Below are positions 31,298 to 31,503 of a DNA stretch of 31,503 bases, in pieces (position 1 is the stretch's first letter; the number at the start of each line of letters is the position of its first letter). Source of the stretch: Utricularia gibba (taxonomy: Eukaryota; Streptophyta; Magnoliopsida; Lamiales; Lentibulariaceae); assembly GCA_002189035.1 (NCBI GenBank), contig NEEC01000494.1, positions 1 through 31,503 of the forward strand, in the 5' to 3' direction. Below the pieces are notes generated by a model. That model saw only the letters and a list, made by a program, of their open reading frames with translations. It made no database searches and was not told where the DNA came from. The translations under genes were made by a program, and so were the position numbers.

Positions 31298-31503
31298 CGT
31301 GGGGCAACGGTATCGAGCAGGAGGTCGAGTCGAGCTCGGCCCAGAGTCATTTGTAGCCCGGCAAAAAAATTGATGCATTTATTAACGTTCGGCTTTATAG
31401 GCTGCCTACATAGTTTCTCAAGGAAAAGCTTGTCGTTTCTGGGCGGGTGATGTCTTTTGGAACTTCGTTCTGACCATAGGTTCGGTCTGACTCCTTTGCC
31501 ACA
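31298..31503 (+). repeat. Final monomer, cut by the window edge
   Basis: The first ~206 bp of a monomer are present, from CGTGGGGCAACGG to TTTGCCACA, including C-type GTTCGGCTTTATAGG and CTACATAG. The cut is at the window edge in mid-monomer, so the array should continue beyond it. Confidence 0.9.

Larger units (their letters stand above)
1..31503 (+). repeat. Satellite DNA array, ~307-bp monomer, about 103 copies
   Basis: The same unit recurs head to tail with no unique sequence longer than about 18 bp. In the phase used here a monomer starts at CGTGGGGCAACGG (or AGTGGGGCACGG). Landmarks in order are: TATCGAG, a TCGAG-rich stretch with a SacI site (GAGCTC), an A-run of 4-9, TGATGCAT (NsiI), CTCAAGGAAAAGCTTGTCG (HindIII), GAACTTCGTTCTGACC, GTCCTACTCGACG, GAAAATCGTGATGCAG, GAGCACCCAAAATGG, CGCATGC (SphI) and TTTATATTTGATAAGG. 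The distance between the first and last starts (1 and 31298) is 102 periods, a mean of 306.8 bp. All units have the same orientation. Monomer starts are listed in the regional entries. The family is not recognised. A centromeric, pericentromeric or subtelomeric location is inferred from general satellite biology, not seen. The array probably runs past both window edges. Confidence 0.98.

Noticed and set aside
1-31503. CRISPR array
   Set aside because: The repeat fills the whole period of ~307 bp with no unique spacers between short repeats.
1-31503. Ribosomal DNA spacer or 5S rRNA tandem array
   Set aside because: A ~307-bp period could fit a 5S cluster, but I see no 5S gene, no internal control boxes and no terminal T-run arrangement. 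No 18S or 28S sequence is present.

Overview
The whole 31.5-kb window is one uninterrupted tandem satellite DNA array. About 103 head-to-tail copies of a roughly 307-bp monomer (most 300-315 bp, shortest about 289 bp) fill it from base 1 to base 31503. All copies are in the same orientation. I see no protein-coding gene, RNA gene, transposon, CRISPR array or unique flanking sequence. The window opens at a monomer start (in the phase used here) and stops about 206 bases into the last monomer, so the array probably continues on both sides. Long arrays of 150-400 bp monomers with higher-order variant structure are typical of eukaryotic heterochromatin (centromeric, pericentromeric or subtelomeric), most often in plants and animals. 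I do not recognise the family and cannot name the organism. The consensus is about 47% GC with about 18 CpG per monomer, so CpG is not visibly depleted. || Layout. 1-5234: monomers with two strongly differing variants, here called A and B, often alternating as ~615-bp A-B dimers, with some C-type monomers. 5235-5252: an 18-bp non-satellite filler replaces about 55 bp of a monomer; it is the only foreign-looking sequence. 5253-5517: the shortened B monomer after it. 5518-8896: mixed and chimeric monomers. 8897-14436: A-B dimers return. 14437-20936: more uniform C-like monomers, with a very homogeneous run at 15994-17842. 20937-24215: monomers shortened by many small deletions. 24216-31503: mostly uniform monomers with scattered A- and C-derived variants, a second homogeneous run at 27314-28540, and a short decayed patch at 28541-29136. 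|| The most interesting structural point is that each ~310-bp monomer looks like an ancient dimer. A block near monomer position 74 recurs near position 230, with related sequence after it at a constant offset of about 155-157 bp. The unit is therefore probably two diverged half-units of about 155 bp, close to one nucleosome each. Variant haplotypes along the array (A, B, C, and A/C chimeras) fit unequal crossing-over and gene conversion. Many single-base homopolymer differences and short deletions could also be residual long-read assembly error, which limits how far the variant patterns can be trusted. I found no sign of a new functional system beyond the satellite itself.
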